Assembly: GCA_022226935.1 (NCBI GenBank) | Contig: CP092081.1 | Span: 4,165,539 to 4,229,538, forward strand | Source: Nitrospira sp. | Lineage (GTDB): Bacteria; Nitrospirota; Nitrospiria; Nitrospirales; Nitrospiraceae | Length of the DNA: 64,000 nt | Direction: 5' to 3' | Shown here: positions 34,498 to 42,864 of the stretch, piece by piece | Layout: each line of letters opens with the position of its first letter | Position numbering within the stretch: the stretch's first letter is position 1 | Translations under genes and position numbers: made by a program | The notes under the pieces: model-generated | Database searches by the model: none | What the model was told of the DNA's origin: nothing | Seen by the model: only the letters and a program-made list of their open reading frames with translations

Positions 34498-36621
34498 TCA
34501 CCGACTACTTCGAAGGCCGATATCTACGAGCGGCCCATCGAGATGCGTTGCGAGAAACCGTTCCATTTCACGAAAGAACGTGAGACGATCTTCCTGCCGG
34601 CTGAGGTGGTGGTCGCCGTCCGGCAATTCGACATACCGCACGTGCTTGAAGCCTGCACTTCTCAAAGCCTCGACCATCGCGCGAGATTGTTCGACAGGCA
34701 CAACCCGGTCTTCCGCCCCATGCACCATGAGCAGCGGAGTGCGTATCTTGTCCGCATGGTTGACCGGAGATGTGGCCTTCAGTCGATCGCGGTCGGACCA
34801 TAAGCTTCCCAATTGTCGTTCTGCTCCTAGCTCATACCCCAGAAACTGACGTCTCTCTTCTAGCAGTTTTCGAAGATCCGACACTCCCGCAAAACTCACG
34901 GCGCAGCGAAAGAGCTCCGGCGTTTTGACGACTCCCATCAACGCCGCATATCCCCTGTAACTCCCACCCACGATACAGATGCGTTTAGCGTCGGCGATTC
35001 CCTGGTGGATCGCGTACTGCGCGGCATCCGTCAGATCGTCCTGCATTTCGAGCCCCCAGCGCTTGAATCCCGCCTGCAAGAAATCGTTGCCGTAACCACT
35101 GGATCCTCTAAAATTCACTTGTAGCACCGCCCATCCTCGGCTGGCGAAAAATTGGGTCCAATAATCGAAATCCAACACATCTCTGCTGCTTGGGCCACCA
35201 TGCGGCAGCACAATCAACGGCACAGGCTGTTGAGCATTCGCCGGACGAGTCACATACCCATGCAGGGCTGTGCCGTCCCTGGCTTTGAGATGTACCGACA
35301 TGGGTGCGACCAGTTCCTGCGCCGGCAGTTTCGGATACCCTTCGACCATCAACGTCAGCTGATTGAGCTCGACGTTAAAGAGATACCATTGAGGAGGTTG
35401 CCTCGCACTGCTGGAAACGACGATGTGTCTGCGGCCATTCTCGCTGCTGCTGCGGATATTGTTCATTCGTCCGGGAAGCGCCAGATCAATCTCAGTCTGG
35501 AGTTCTTTGGTTTCCGAATTCCAATACAGGTTCTCGGATACGTCTGCGTGATACCGAACGCCGACAACTTGTTTGAGCCAGGACGAATAGATGAGACCAC
35601 CCTCGATATCGTAGGAGGCATGTGATGCGCGGAGGGTCGGCGGCACCTGCGGCTCAGCAATATTGATGCTGTAGACGGCGGTACGTCCGTCGAGCGGTTG
35701 CTCGACAAACAGAATATTGGGGTCCTCGTCGAAGCCCAAAGGAATCATATCCGGTTCATTCAACGCGTCATATTTTCGCAGCGTCCGCCAACGGTCCTGT
35801 CCGACCGGTTTGACGAGTATGTGAACGATGGTCCCTTCGATGGCCATTCCCAATCGCACGACACCCTGTCGATCAGCCATCCAATGTCGAATCCCATAGG
35901 TGCTTCCCTCGATCAACTCTCGGCGTCCGGTATACAGATCCAATTTGTAGACATCGGGATACATCACGGTTTTAAGATCCAGTGCGATGAGCACGGATCG
36001 GCTGTCTCCAGGAATTCTTCCAATGACCCTATCTTGAAGCTGCGGAACATGTTCTCGACTGAGGCCGCGAGCGTCCGCGGACAGCATCACTAAATCTGTC
36101 TTGAGTTCAGACCCATCGCGATTGACGGCTATGAGACGTGTTTGTATCCACCTGAACGGCCCTCCCAAACCATACGCCACATCTGCCACGGCGACCCCGA
36201 TGATGAGCCTCTCGTCATTCACCCACTGAAACCATCTGAGCGAGTAGGTTTTATTGTCACTCTCAAACAACTTGCGGCGCTGTTTTCCATCATACGTCGT
36301 CGTAACCAAATACGTTTTGTCTTCGATATTTTGGATAAAAGCGAGGAAGGTTCCGGAAGGTGATAGTGCCATGCGGCTAACCTCAGGGAGAGAAGCCAGG
36401 GCCTTGAGATGAATTCGTCCGGACGGTTCTTTCCTGACCTCTATCGGCACTGGCTCGGGAATCGGTTGCTCCACCGACTGGCAGCCTCCGATGAGCGCGA
36501 CCGTCACCATCGACATCGTCAACCGCGCAATGCGATCTGCCGGCCGAATTCTTCTGCGGAAGCCCGGCATTGTGCATTGTAGGAAAACGGCTATCTCCAT
36601 GAAGAACGGACGACCAAACAT
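34498..36621 (-). CDS. S9-family (prolyl oligopeptidase/acylaminoacyl-type) peptidase, lipoprotein
   Basis: 707 residues from ATG 36621, with GAGGA 7 bases upstream. A late signal segment with lipobox LIGGC (Cys 47) suggests a lipoprotein; ATG 36570 would give a more normal n-region. Residues ~60-440 look like a beta-propeller; ~450-707 are the alpha/beta-hydrolase domain with VLPHGGPSSRDVLDFDYWTQ, nucleophile S554 in VGGSYRGYAAL, D638 in MVHGAEDRVVPV and H671/672 in PDGDHHLS. The nucleophile elbow has Arg where the family usually has Gly (GGSYGG). These enzymes trim short peptides or act as esterases, the latter known for siderophore hydrolysis in other families. Role here unknown. Confidence 0.88.
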   Translation of the reverse strand: MFGRPFFMEIAVFLQCTMPGFRRRIRPADRIARLTMSMVTVALIGGCQSVEQPIPEPVPIEVRKEPSGRIHLKALASLPEVSRMALSPSGTFLAFIQNIEDKTYLVTTTYDGKQRRKLFESDNKTYSLRWFQWVNDERLIIGVAVADVAYGLGGPFRWIQTRLIAVNRDGSELKTDLVMLSADARGLSREHVPQLQDRVIGRIPGDSRSVLIALDLKTVMYPDVYKLDLYTGRRELIEGSTYGIRHWMADRQGVVRLGMAIEGTIVHILVKPVGQDRWRTLRKYDALNEPDMIPLGFDEDPNILFVEQPLDGRTAVYSINIAEPQVPPTLRASHASYDIEGGLIYSSWLKQVVGVRYHADVSENLYWNSETKELQTEIDLALPGRMNNIRSSSENGRRHIVVSSSARQPPQWYLFNVELNQLTLMVEGYPKLPAQELVAPMSVHLKARDGTALHGYVTRPANAQQPVPLIVLPHGGPSSRDVLDFDYWTQFFASRGWAVLQVNFRGSSGYGNDFLQAGFKRWGLEMQDDLTDAAQYAIHQGIADAKRICIVGGSYRGYAALMGVVKTPELFRCAVSFAGVSDLRKLLEERRQFLGYELGAERQLGSLWSDRDRLKATSPVNHADKIRTPLLMVHGAEDRVVPVEQSRAMVEALRSAGFKHVRYVELPDGDHHLSRQEDRLTFFREMERFLATHLDGPLVDIGLRSSR

Positions 36622-36928
36622 GGCGCATCCTCATCGAATGTATGTGAACAGCACGGCGCGCGAAGGAGAACCCAGTGTATGAAGGGACTGAAAAACGGTC
36701 AATTGAACGATACAAATCCGCAGCCACTTCACGATCGGACATCACGAGCAGCCATCCTCTTTACGAACTGCCTGTTCCCATCGGCCAGATCTAGGGAAAA
36801 CCGGCACTTGCCCTTTCCCAGCCCTCTTTGCCGTAACGATCTCGTACCTCGACGTGTGGAACTGCCCGCCTGATACGTCTCTTACTTTAAGAGCCCTTCA
36901 CGACTCACTCCACCAAGGCAGGCATCCG
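36622..36928. other. Divergent promoter region peptidase / CbiX-like gene
   Basis: 307 bases between divergent genes, without a gene of its own. It should carry both promoters; no operator could be recognised. Confidence 0.4.
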
Positions 36929-38641
36929 ATGACCAGAACCGGCAGCGCATCGAACATGTTCCGACGAGAGGTGCTGTTCTTCCTCGTGGCCATCCTGTGT
37001 TGGTCCTTCGCCTCAGCAGAGACGGCCCAGGCCAAGACGGGATTTCTGATCGTCGCACCAGATCGAGGGGCGTTGGGGAATCAGGACATCAGAGCCCTGT
37101 TCGCCGAATTTTCAGCCAGCTATTCGCCGGCCTCGTTGGTATTCGTCGGGCGTGACTACCGGGGAGTCGGAAGCGAATACTCCCAATATGTCAATCGCGC
37201 CCTGCTCGAGCTCCGTCAAGCCGGCGCGATGAGCGTGGCGGCCATCCCACTATTTGTGTCCTCTGCCGATCCGATCCTTCAGCGAGTCAAGGCCTCCCTC
37301 CCCGGGTATGGGCATGTAGAGCGAATCGATTGGGCCCCGGCGATGTCCGAGAGCTATCTGATCGGCCAGGTGATGGTGGATCGCGCCGCCGACTTGAGCC
37401 GAGATCCGGACCATGAACAAGTCATCATCGTGGGGTTCGGCGCCACGGACGCGGCCAACGAGCAGGCCATGCAGGCCGATTTGAAAAAACTGTCCGACTA
37501 CCTCGTGCGCTACCGGCGTTTTCATGAATCGCGCACCCTGGTCTATTACGATCAGGTGTCGCCGATGGCCGAAGCCAAGAATGCCTCGGCCGACGCGATC
37601 ATGACACAGACGGCGGCGAAGAAAGGCCACGCCCTCGTGCTCTTCGCCACGCTCGGACCCAAGTTCGACCACACGATGGCCTTGACCTCTTCCTTCCGGA
37701 ACAGGTTCCAGGAGATGGACGTGTCGTTCGCCCAGGATGAACTCGTGCCGCATCCGAATGTGCTCCGATGGATGAAGAAGACGGCCAATGCGTACCTTCC
37801 TGCGACAGCCAAGGAAATCGGAATCGTCATCATGCCGCACGGCGCCAATCAGGTCTGGAATGATGCCGTCGAACGACTGGTAGCGCCGCTCACATCCACC
37901 CATCAGATCGAGATGGCATTCGGCATGGGCGATCCCGCGGTCATTCAATGTGCGGTGGAACGGTTGGAGAGCAGGAACGTCAGGCGGATCGTGCTCGTGC
38001 GTCTGTATGCGCTCGCGCGCCATCTCAAGGATCGTACGGATTATGTGCTGGGCCTTTCGAACGCCCCGCCGTCGAGCGGGCATGGCGGCCATGACGGCGG
38101 CAGAACACCTCCCCAGCAGATACGCAGCGCAGCATTGTTCGCCTCATTCGGCGGGTATGAGGAATCACCTGAGGTTGCCCGCATCCTCCACGAACGCATC
38201 GTGCAACTGAGCCGCGAGCCGGAGCAGGAGACGGTGCTGCTGATTGCGCACGGCGACAGAACGGATGAAGGCAATGCCGTTTGGCTCTCGGTCATGCAGG
38301 CGCACATCGAACGGCTGAGACAGGATCCTCATTGCGCCCAGCTCAAGGCGATTCGAGCCGCGACCGTGCGGGAGGATTGGCCGGAGCAGCGTGAGAAGGC
38401 GGTCAAGGAAATCCGAACCATGATTGAAGAAGCCTCACATAAGGGCCGGGCGCTGCTGGTGGCCGACCGGCTGTACGGAGCCGGCCCCTACAGACAACTC
38501 TTCGAAGGGCTCGACTATACCTTGAACGATCAGGGGCTTGCCCACCCCGCGCTGACCGAATGGCTTCGGACGGGCATCGAGCGAGCGGTCGCAGCCATGG
38601 CGCAACCGGCCCCGGAAGGTGACGGCATGACGACCCGGTAA
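36929..38641 (+). CDS. Secreted multi-unit CbiX/SirB-like (class II chelatase fold) protein
   Basis: 570 residues from ATG 36929; a signal peptide (FFLVAILCWSFASAETAQA) sends it out of the cytoplasm. I see four CbiX-like units: FLIVAPDRGALGNQDIRALF (~39), VIIVGFGATDAANEQAMQAD (~165), IVIMPHGANQVWNDAVERLV (~299) and VLLIAHGDRTDEGNAVWLSV (~436). Only units 3 and 4 keep the HG pair (H304, H441) found in active chelatases of sirohydrochlorin; units 1 and 2 have lost it. A His/Gly stretch GHGGHDGG (384-391) resembles metal-binding tails of CbiX/CbiK. Cytoplasmic relatives insert Co or Fe into tetrapyrroles; export of such a protein is unusual. Role perhaps periplasmic metal or tetrapyrrole handling. 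Confidence 0.8.
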   Translation: MTRTGSASNMFRREVLFFLVAILCWSFASAETAQAKTGFLIVAPDRGALGNQDIRALFAEFSASYSPASLVFVGRDYRGVGSEYSQYVNRALLELRQAGAMSVAAIPLFVSSADPILQRVKASLPGYGHVERIDWAPAMSESYLIGQVMVDRAADLSRDPDHEQVIIVGFGATDAANEQAMQADLKKLSDYLVRYRRFHESRTLVYYDQVSPMAEAKNASADAIMTQTAAKKGHALVLFATLGPKFDHTMALTSSFRNRFQEMDVSFAQDELVPHPNVLRWMKKTANAYLPATAKEIGIVIMPHGANQVWNDAVERLVAPLTSTHQIEMAFGMGDPAVIQCAVERLESRNVRRIVLVRLYALARHLKDRTDYVLGLSNAPPSSGHGGHDGGRTPPQQIRSAALFASFGGYEESPEVARILHERIVQLSREPEQETVLLIAHGDRTDEGNAVWLSVMQAHIERLRQDPHCAQLKAIRAATVREDWPEQREKAVKEIRTMIEEASHKGRALLVADRLYGAGPYRQLFEGLDYTLNDQGLAHPALTEWLRTGIERAVAAMAQPAPEGDGMTTR

Positions 38642-38677
38642 TCGGAACGATCTACTTTCACACGAAAGGAATGGACG

Positions 38678-38842
38678 ATGAATTGTCTGAAATGCGGCGG
38701 ATACATGATCATTGAGCGCGTGCTGGATTTTTATGCCAAAGACTCCAAATGGCGTTGCATCAACTGCGGGGCGACCAAGGACACCCTCGCGTCGCTTATG
38801 AAGGCTCGCAACACCTCGACCGCATCGAGCCCGACTGGCTGA
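38678..38842 (+). CDS. 54-residue zinc-ribbon protein
   Basis: Short gene from ATG 38678 with AAAGGA 7 bases upstream, 36 bases after the CbiX-like gene, so probably in the same transcript. MNCLKCGGYMIIERVLDF carries the first CxxC and WRCINCGATKDT the second, a compact zinc ribbon with the plan of the 31216-31485 protein. No function known to me. Confidence 0.72.
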   Translation: MNCLKCGGYMIIERVLDFYAKDSKWRCINCGATKDTLASLMKARNTSTASSPTG

Positions 38843-39384
38843 GCCCCAATTCCTTGCCTCGCCCCTCCCGCCCGATCCGCCAGCGAAGCCCGGATCGTGA
38901 AGTCCGGTTCCGCCCATGCGCCATGGAGCACGTTTGGGCCATCCGGCAGCCTGGCGCATGGTTCACAAATGTCCTGTGAACCGATTAGGCCTTCTGGCGA
39001 CACGATCTCCGGCAATCGAGCATTCCCTTTCCATCCTTCAGAAACTATCCTTCTCCTTTCTGGCTTCATGCGCCGGGATCCATGCGGAATATGCGGACCG
39101 CCTAAAGTCCTAGATGCTCGAAGCTGATGCGATACCGTACCTCCTCGTCAGCAATACACTGTGGGTGAAATAGGGGCCGAAGGGATTCAGCGATGTATCA
39201 GGCGCATTTATCTCAACTATAGGACGAGATATTGCCAATAAAATACTGATTACAAAGGATTAATTTTTTTTCACCAAGCATGGTGCAGAATTCTGAGTCT
39301 CATACGTCTTAATTAGGTGACTCTGTGTTTCGATTTTCCTCTTGGCACGGGTGACGTGTTTTAACCCTCTAAAGGATTACCAAA
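38843..39384. other. AT-rich regulatory region upstream of exbB
   Basis: 542 bases without a gene. The stretch 39190-39320 is distinctly AT-rich (TTAATTTTTTTTCACC, TCTTAATTAG) compared with the surroundings, as promoters of strongly regulated operons often are. A variant of the cassette 4/5 motif lies at 39015-39032. I could not identify a convincing Fur box. Confidence 0.5.
39015..39032 (+). promoter_or_regulatory. Variant of the shared CATTCCCTT motif upstream of exbB
   Basis: ATCGAGCATTCCCTTTCC resembles ATCGAACATTCCCTTCC upstream of the cassette 5 sigma gene. It is about 350 bases before exbB, rather far for a core promoter. May be coincidence. Confidence 0.25.
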
Positions 39385-39810
39385 GTGGACAGCCTTAAGC
39401 ACATCGTGGATTACGGGATTATCGGGCTCCTGCTGGCCCTGAGCCTCTGGGCGCTGGCAGTGGCCGCAGAGCGCTGGATCTTCTATCGGCGCATCGACCT
39501 CAGGCGATACCGCTCCCAAGAGGAATTCGAAGTGGTCCTGACGAAACGGTTGGTTGTGATCGGAACGGTGGCTGCAAATGCCCCCTACATCGGCTTGTTG
39601 GGAACAGTGCTTGGCATCATGTTGACGTTCCACACCATGGGCTCATCGGGCACCATGGCGGTTCAGACCATCATGGTCGGCTTGAGCCTCGCGCTCAAGG
39701 CCACCGCGGTTGGTCTGTTGGTAGCCATCCCATGTGTCGTGCTGAACAACGTCCTCCGGCGGCGGGTCACCGAATTGATCACCCAGTTCAAGATTCAACA
39801 TGGGACGTGA
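39385..39810 (+). CDS. exbB: ExbB, TonB-complex proton channel subunit
   Basis: 141 residues starting at GTG 39385 with AAAGGA 8 bases upstream. Short ExbB form with three membrane helices: IIGLLLALSLWALAVAAERW, then the conserved APYIGLLGTVLGIMLTFHTM, and VGLSLALKATAVGLLVAIPC. ExbB pentamers with ExbD use the proton gradient to drive TonB. exbD begins 11 bases before the exbB stop, so the two are coupled. Together with exbD and tonB it can energise all receptors in this window. Confidence 0.93.
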   Translation: MDSLKHIVDYGIIGLLLALSLWALAVAAERWIFYRRIDLRRYRSQEEFEVVLTKRLVVIGTVAANAPYIGLLGTVLGIMLTFHTMGSSGTMAVQTIMVGLSLALKATAVGLLVAIPCVVLNNVLRRRVTELITQFKIQHGT

Positions 39811-40174
39811 TATCGACCAGATCAATGTGATTCCTCTGGTCGACGTCATGCTCGTTCTGTTGGTCATTGTCTTGACCACGGCCACGTTCATCACGACGGG
39901 GCAAGTGCCCGTTCAGCTGGCGAAGGCGCAGGCGGCCTCAGATCGAAAGGATGTGCCGCTCGTCGTGACTCTGACGGCGGAGGGGACGCTCTTCATGAAC
40001 GATCAACCGGTTCCCCCGGACGGATTGCGGGGCATACTCAATCCCCACTCGCGCGAATCGTCTGTCCTGGTGCGCGCCGATCGAGTGACGGTCCTCGACC
40101 GATTCGTGTCCGTCGTCGATGAGATCCGCGGCTTAGGCTTCCAGCAGGTCAATCTTGAGGTGGTTCGCTCATGA
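39800..40174 (+). CDS. exbD: ExbD, TonB-complex subunit
   Basis: 124 residues: short cytoplasmic start MGRDIDQINVIPLVDVMLVL with the membrane aspartate (D15) essential for proton use, one helix, then the periplasmic domain (PLVVTLTAEGTLFMNDQPVP, VLVRADRVTVLDRFVSVVDE) typical of ExbD/TolR. Overlaps exbB by 11 bases and tonB by 4 (ATGA). Complete. Confidence 0.93.
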   Translation: MGRDIDQINVIPLVDVMLVLLVIVLTTATFITTGQVPVQLAKAQAASDRKDVPLVVTLTAEGTLFMNDQPVPPDGLRGILNPHSRESSVLVRADRVTVLDRFVSVVDEIRGLGFQQVNLEVVRS

Positions 40175-41193
40175 GTCTGGCTCTGCCATTGGACACATCG
40201 CAGCGCCAGCGAGCCTCTCTCTGCTGGGCCTTTTCCATGTCGATCCACGGTCTTTTCATCGGCATGGCCGTCATGTTGCTCACGGAAATACCGCCGCCGC
40301 CCACGCCTGCCTTCAAGTGGGACGTGGCGGTCGTTCAACCAGCACCCCCTGCGGCAGAACCCGCTCCACCGCCGCCCGTAGAGTCGCAGCCGCAGCCCAC
40401 GCCTCAACCGGTTACACCGCCCAAACCCAAGCAGGTTCCGGTAGCCAAGGCCGAGCCCGTCGTCCGCCAAGTGCAGAGGGTAGAGCGGCAGCCGGTCCAG
40501 CAGGTTCAGCCCGTTCAGGAAACAGTGCCGGTGCAGACGGCCCAGGCCATTCAGCAAGTCACGACACAACAAACAGAAGCCGTAACGCGTGACGTCCAGG
40601 AGGCGGTCACGCCCGTCGCTGAAGTCGTCCAGCAGGACGTCGTCGAGCAAAGCACGCCGGCCCTGGAGGAAGTGTCGCCGTTCCAGCCGGTCACGACCGC
40701 CGAGCCTCTCACCCGTCAGGCGGAGGCTGTCGCCGCAGTCGCGGCGGTGGTGAATGAGGCTCCAGCGGTGGAATCGGTCCCCGCGCCGATTGAGGCGATT
40801 GAACAGGTCCGGCAGGAAGTGATTCAGCGACCGGTACAAACCGTCCAGCAACGCGTCGTCAAGCATCGGGCGGTCCAAGCCCGACCGGAAGCCCAGGCGG
40901 ATTTCGGATGGCTCGGCCAAGAGATCTGGTCTTCAGTCGATCAACGCAAGCGCTACCCCGCCGAAGCCAAACGAAACCATTGGGAAGGCCGGGTCATCCT
41001 TCGCCTCACGATCGAACAACATGGCGCGGCAGTCCATTTATTGGCGTTGTCCCTGGAAAAAAGCTCCGGGCACTCGGTGCTGGATCGCCACACGCTTGAA
41101 ATGGTCCGCAACGCCTTTCCCCTGAAGGTCAAACACCAAATGGCGCGATCAAAGATTCAACTGGATGTGCCTTTTTCCTACCACATGGAATAA
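40171..41193 (+). CDS. tonB: TonB energy transducer with long Gln/Val/Pro-rich linker
   Basis: 340 residues. Cytoplasmic start, one membrane anchor at ~20-40 (CWAFSMSIHGLFIGMAVMLL), then a Pro-rich part (PPPPTPAFKW; PAPPPPVESQPQPTPQP) and a long Gln/Val/Glu-rich stretch (QPVQQVQPVQETVPVQTAQA) up to ~245, then the TonB C-terminal domain (~255-340) with YPAEAKRNHWEGRVILRLTI and PFSYHME. TonB spans the periplasm and pulls on the TonB box of receptors. The linker is longer than that of E. coli TonB (239 residues in total). Last gene of the coupled exbB-exbD-tonB set. Confidence 0.93.
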   Translation: MSLALPLDTSQRQRASLCWAFSMSIHGLFIGMAVMLLTEIPPPPTPAFKWDVAVVQPAPPAAEPAPPPPVESQPQPTPQPVTPPKPKQVPVAKAEPVVRQVQRVERQPVQQVQPVQETVPVQTAQAIQQVTTQQTEAVTRDVQEAVTPVAEVVQQDVVEQSTPALEEVSPFQPVTTAEPLTRQAEAVAAVAAVVNEAPAVESVPAPIEAIEQVRQEVIQRPVQTVQQRVVKHRAVQARPEAQADFGWLGQEIWSSVDQRKRYPAEAKRNHWEGRVILRLTIEQHGAAVHLLALSLEKSSGHSVLDRHTLEMVRNAFPLKVKHQMARSKIQLDVPFSYHME

Positions 41194-41232
41194 TGACCCT
41201 TTCAACCGATAAACCGAATAATGGAGATTCCT

Positions 41233-41691
41233 ATGTCATTACGTCATGCCTTTGTCCATTCTGTGTTCCTGGTGACAGCCGCTTCCATCGCCGCAATGCT
41301 CTCCATGTCGGCAGAGCCGACCTTAGCGCAACACAATGGCGACAAGCCGTTCCACGCTCTCGTGACCGATGCCAAGGACATGCAAACCGACTTAAAAAAC
41401 GTCGTGTTTTATTGGGAAGAAAAAGTCAGTGAGACATCGTTCATCCCGCATGAATTGAAGCACCTCCCCGTGAAGCGAGGCACCGCCACGGTGAACATCA
41501 AGTTCGACGGGGTCAAGCAGATTGAAGTCACGGCGGCGGGGGAAAAGACCCCACCGACTCTGCATATCACGCTGACCAGCGGCAAGACGGGAGATTTTCC
41601 CTTGGCGATCGATGGAAGCTTTAAAGGCGATTCGGACTTCGGCCAAGTCGACCTCCCCGTGCATGGCTTGAAAAAACTTGAGTTTAAGTAG
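41233..41691 (+). CDS. Unknown secreted protein of the TonB/RND operon
   Basis: 152 residues from ATG 41233, with GGAG 6 bases upstream (ATG 41221 is in frame but lacks a site). Signal peptide ends near EPTLAQ. The mature part seems to be all beta strand with lysine-rich repeats of alternating pattern (GTATVNIKFDGVKQIEVTAA; LHITLTSGKTGDFPLAIDGS) and no cysteines. I recognise no family. It lies 39 bases after tonB and 74 before the RND adaptor, in one probable operon, so it may assist the pump or TonB in the periplasm. Confidence 0.7.
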   Translation: MSLRHAFVHSVFLVTAASIAAMLSMSAEPTLAQHNGDKPFHALVTDAKDMQTDLKNVVFYWEEKVSETSFIPHELKHLPVKRGTATVNIKFDGVKQIEVTAAGEKTPPTLHITLTSGKTGDFPLAIDGSFKGDSDFGQVDLPVHGLKKLEFK

Positions 41692-41765
41692 AAGGTTAGG
41701 GTACCGCAACAAAGACGCGTTGCGAATATTTTGTTCGAAGGAGCAGGACTACCAGCACCAGCCCC

Positions 41766-42845
41766 ATGACGCTCCGTCGCACCACCTATTTCCTGATCCT
41801 CATATTGACGGCGATCTCCGTCATGTATGCCATAAAATGGATCGGCCTGACGCCGGTTCCCGCGTCAGAAGTATCAGGCGGGCCACAACCGGCAACCACC
41901 GTGGTGTTGGCTCCGGTGACGATTGACCGGATCCGGCATACCATCAAAGCGGTCGGAACATTGCGCGCCAACGAAAGCATCATGATCCGTCCGGAGATCG
42001 CAGGACGTATCCGGCAGGTCTGGTTTGAGGAAGGCCAGGCCGTGGAGAAGGATCAGCTCCTGCTCGAACTCGACGATTCCGAGCTCCAGGCTGAATTGGC
42101 TCAGGCCGCGGCACAACTGAAGGTCTCCCGTCTCACCCATGAACGATTGAAACAGTTGGACTTGGACGGCAAACGCTACGTGCCGAAACAGCAACTCGAT
42201 GAAGTGGCGGGGGCACTCCAAGTGTCGCATGCCAACCACAGTCTGTATGCCACTCGATTGGCTAAAACGAAGATTCGCGCGCCGTTCTCGGGCATGACCG
42301 GTATCCGCCGAGTCTCACCGGGCGACTACGTCGGTACCGGTCTGGACCTCGTCAACCTGGAAGACCTGGCCCAGCTCAAGATCGACTTCAAGGTGCCGGA
42401 GACGCTCCTGCGCCATCTGGCGCCCGGCCAACCCATCGAGTTGACTACTGATGCCTATGCAGGTGACACCTTTCGCGGCACCGTGTATGTGATCGATCCG
42501 CAGGTCGAGCTGACCACCAGATCGGTCCAACTACGAGCCCGCATTCCCAATCCGCAACAACGCCTTCGCCCGGGTATGTTCGCCCAGGTCCTCCTGACGT
42601 ACGGTCAGGAAGAGCGCGCGCTGTTGATCCCCGAAGAAGCCGTCATCCCCAAACAGGGTAAGGTCTACGTCTATCTGGCCAAAGACGGCGCGGCGCAGCA
42701 GCGAGAAATCACGTTAGGCACACGCATCAAAGGGTTTGTGCAGGTGCTGAGCGGGCTCACCGAACAGGACATCGTCATTCGGGTCGGCCACCATAAACTC
42801 CAGGAGGGCGATCCCATCGTCGCCCTGACAGAACCGATCCCCTGA
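41766..42845 (+). CDS. RND efflux periplasmic adaptor (membrane fusion protein)
   Basis: 359 residues. N-terminal membrane anchor (TTYFLILILTAISVMYAIKW), then the HlyD/AcrA-type order: lipoyl half (IRPEIAGRIRQVWFEEGQAV, EKDQLLLELDDSELQ), a short helical hairpin, second lipoyl half (TKIRAPFSGMTGIRRVSPGD), beta-barrel (DFKVPETLLRHLAPGQPIEL) and membrane-proximal part (ALLIPEEAVIPKQGKVYVYL). It bridges the inner-membrane pump and an outer-membrane channel. The pump gene follows 19 bases later. No TolC-like gene lies in the window. Substrate may be the peptide made by the adjacent synthetases (inference). Confidence 0.92.
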   Translation: MTLRRTTYFLILILTAISVMYAIKWIGLTPVPASEVSGGPQPATTVVLAPVTIDRIRHTIKAVGTLRANESIMIRPEIAGRIRQVWFEEGQAVEKDQLLLELDDSELQAELAQAAAQLKVSRLTHERLKQLDLDGKRYVPKQQLDEVAGALQVSHANHSLYATRLAKTKIRAPFSGMTGIRRVSPGDYVGTGLDLVNLEDLAQLKIDFKVPETLLRHLAPGQPIELTTDAYAGDTFRGTVYVIDPQVELTTRSVQLRARIPNPQQRLRPGMFAQVLLTYGQEERALLIPEEAVIPKQGKVYVYLAKDGAAQQREITLGTRIKGFVQVLSGLTEQDIVIRVGHHKLQEGDPIVALTEPIP

Positions 42846-42864
42846 CCTTCCACGGCATATCCCT

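Noticed and set aside
39190..39320. Fur box in the AT-rich region before exbB
   Set aside because: No stretch approaches the 19-bp palindromic consensus by eye; a matrix search would be needed.
39341..39366. Sigma-54 promoter upstream of exbB (TTGGCACGGGTGACGTG)
   Set aside because: It has the TGGCAC half but not the TTGCA-like half at the right spacing.
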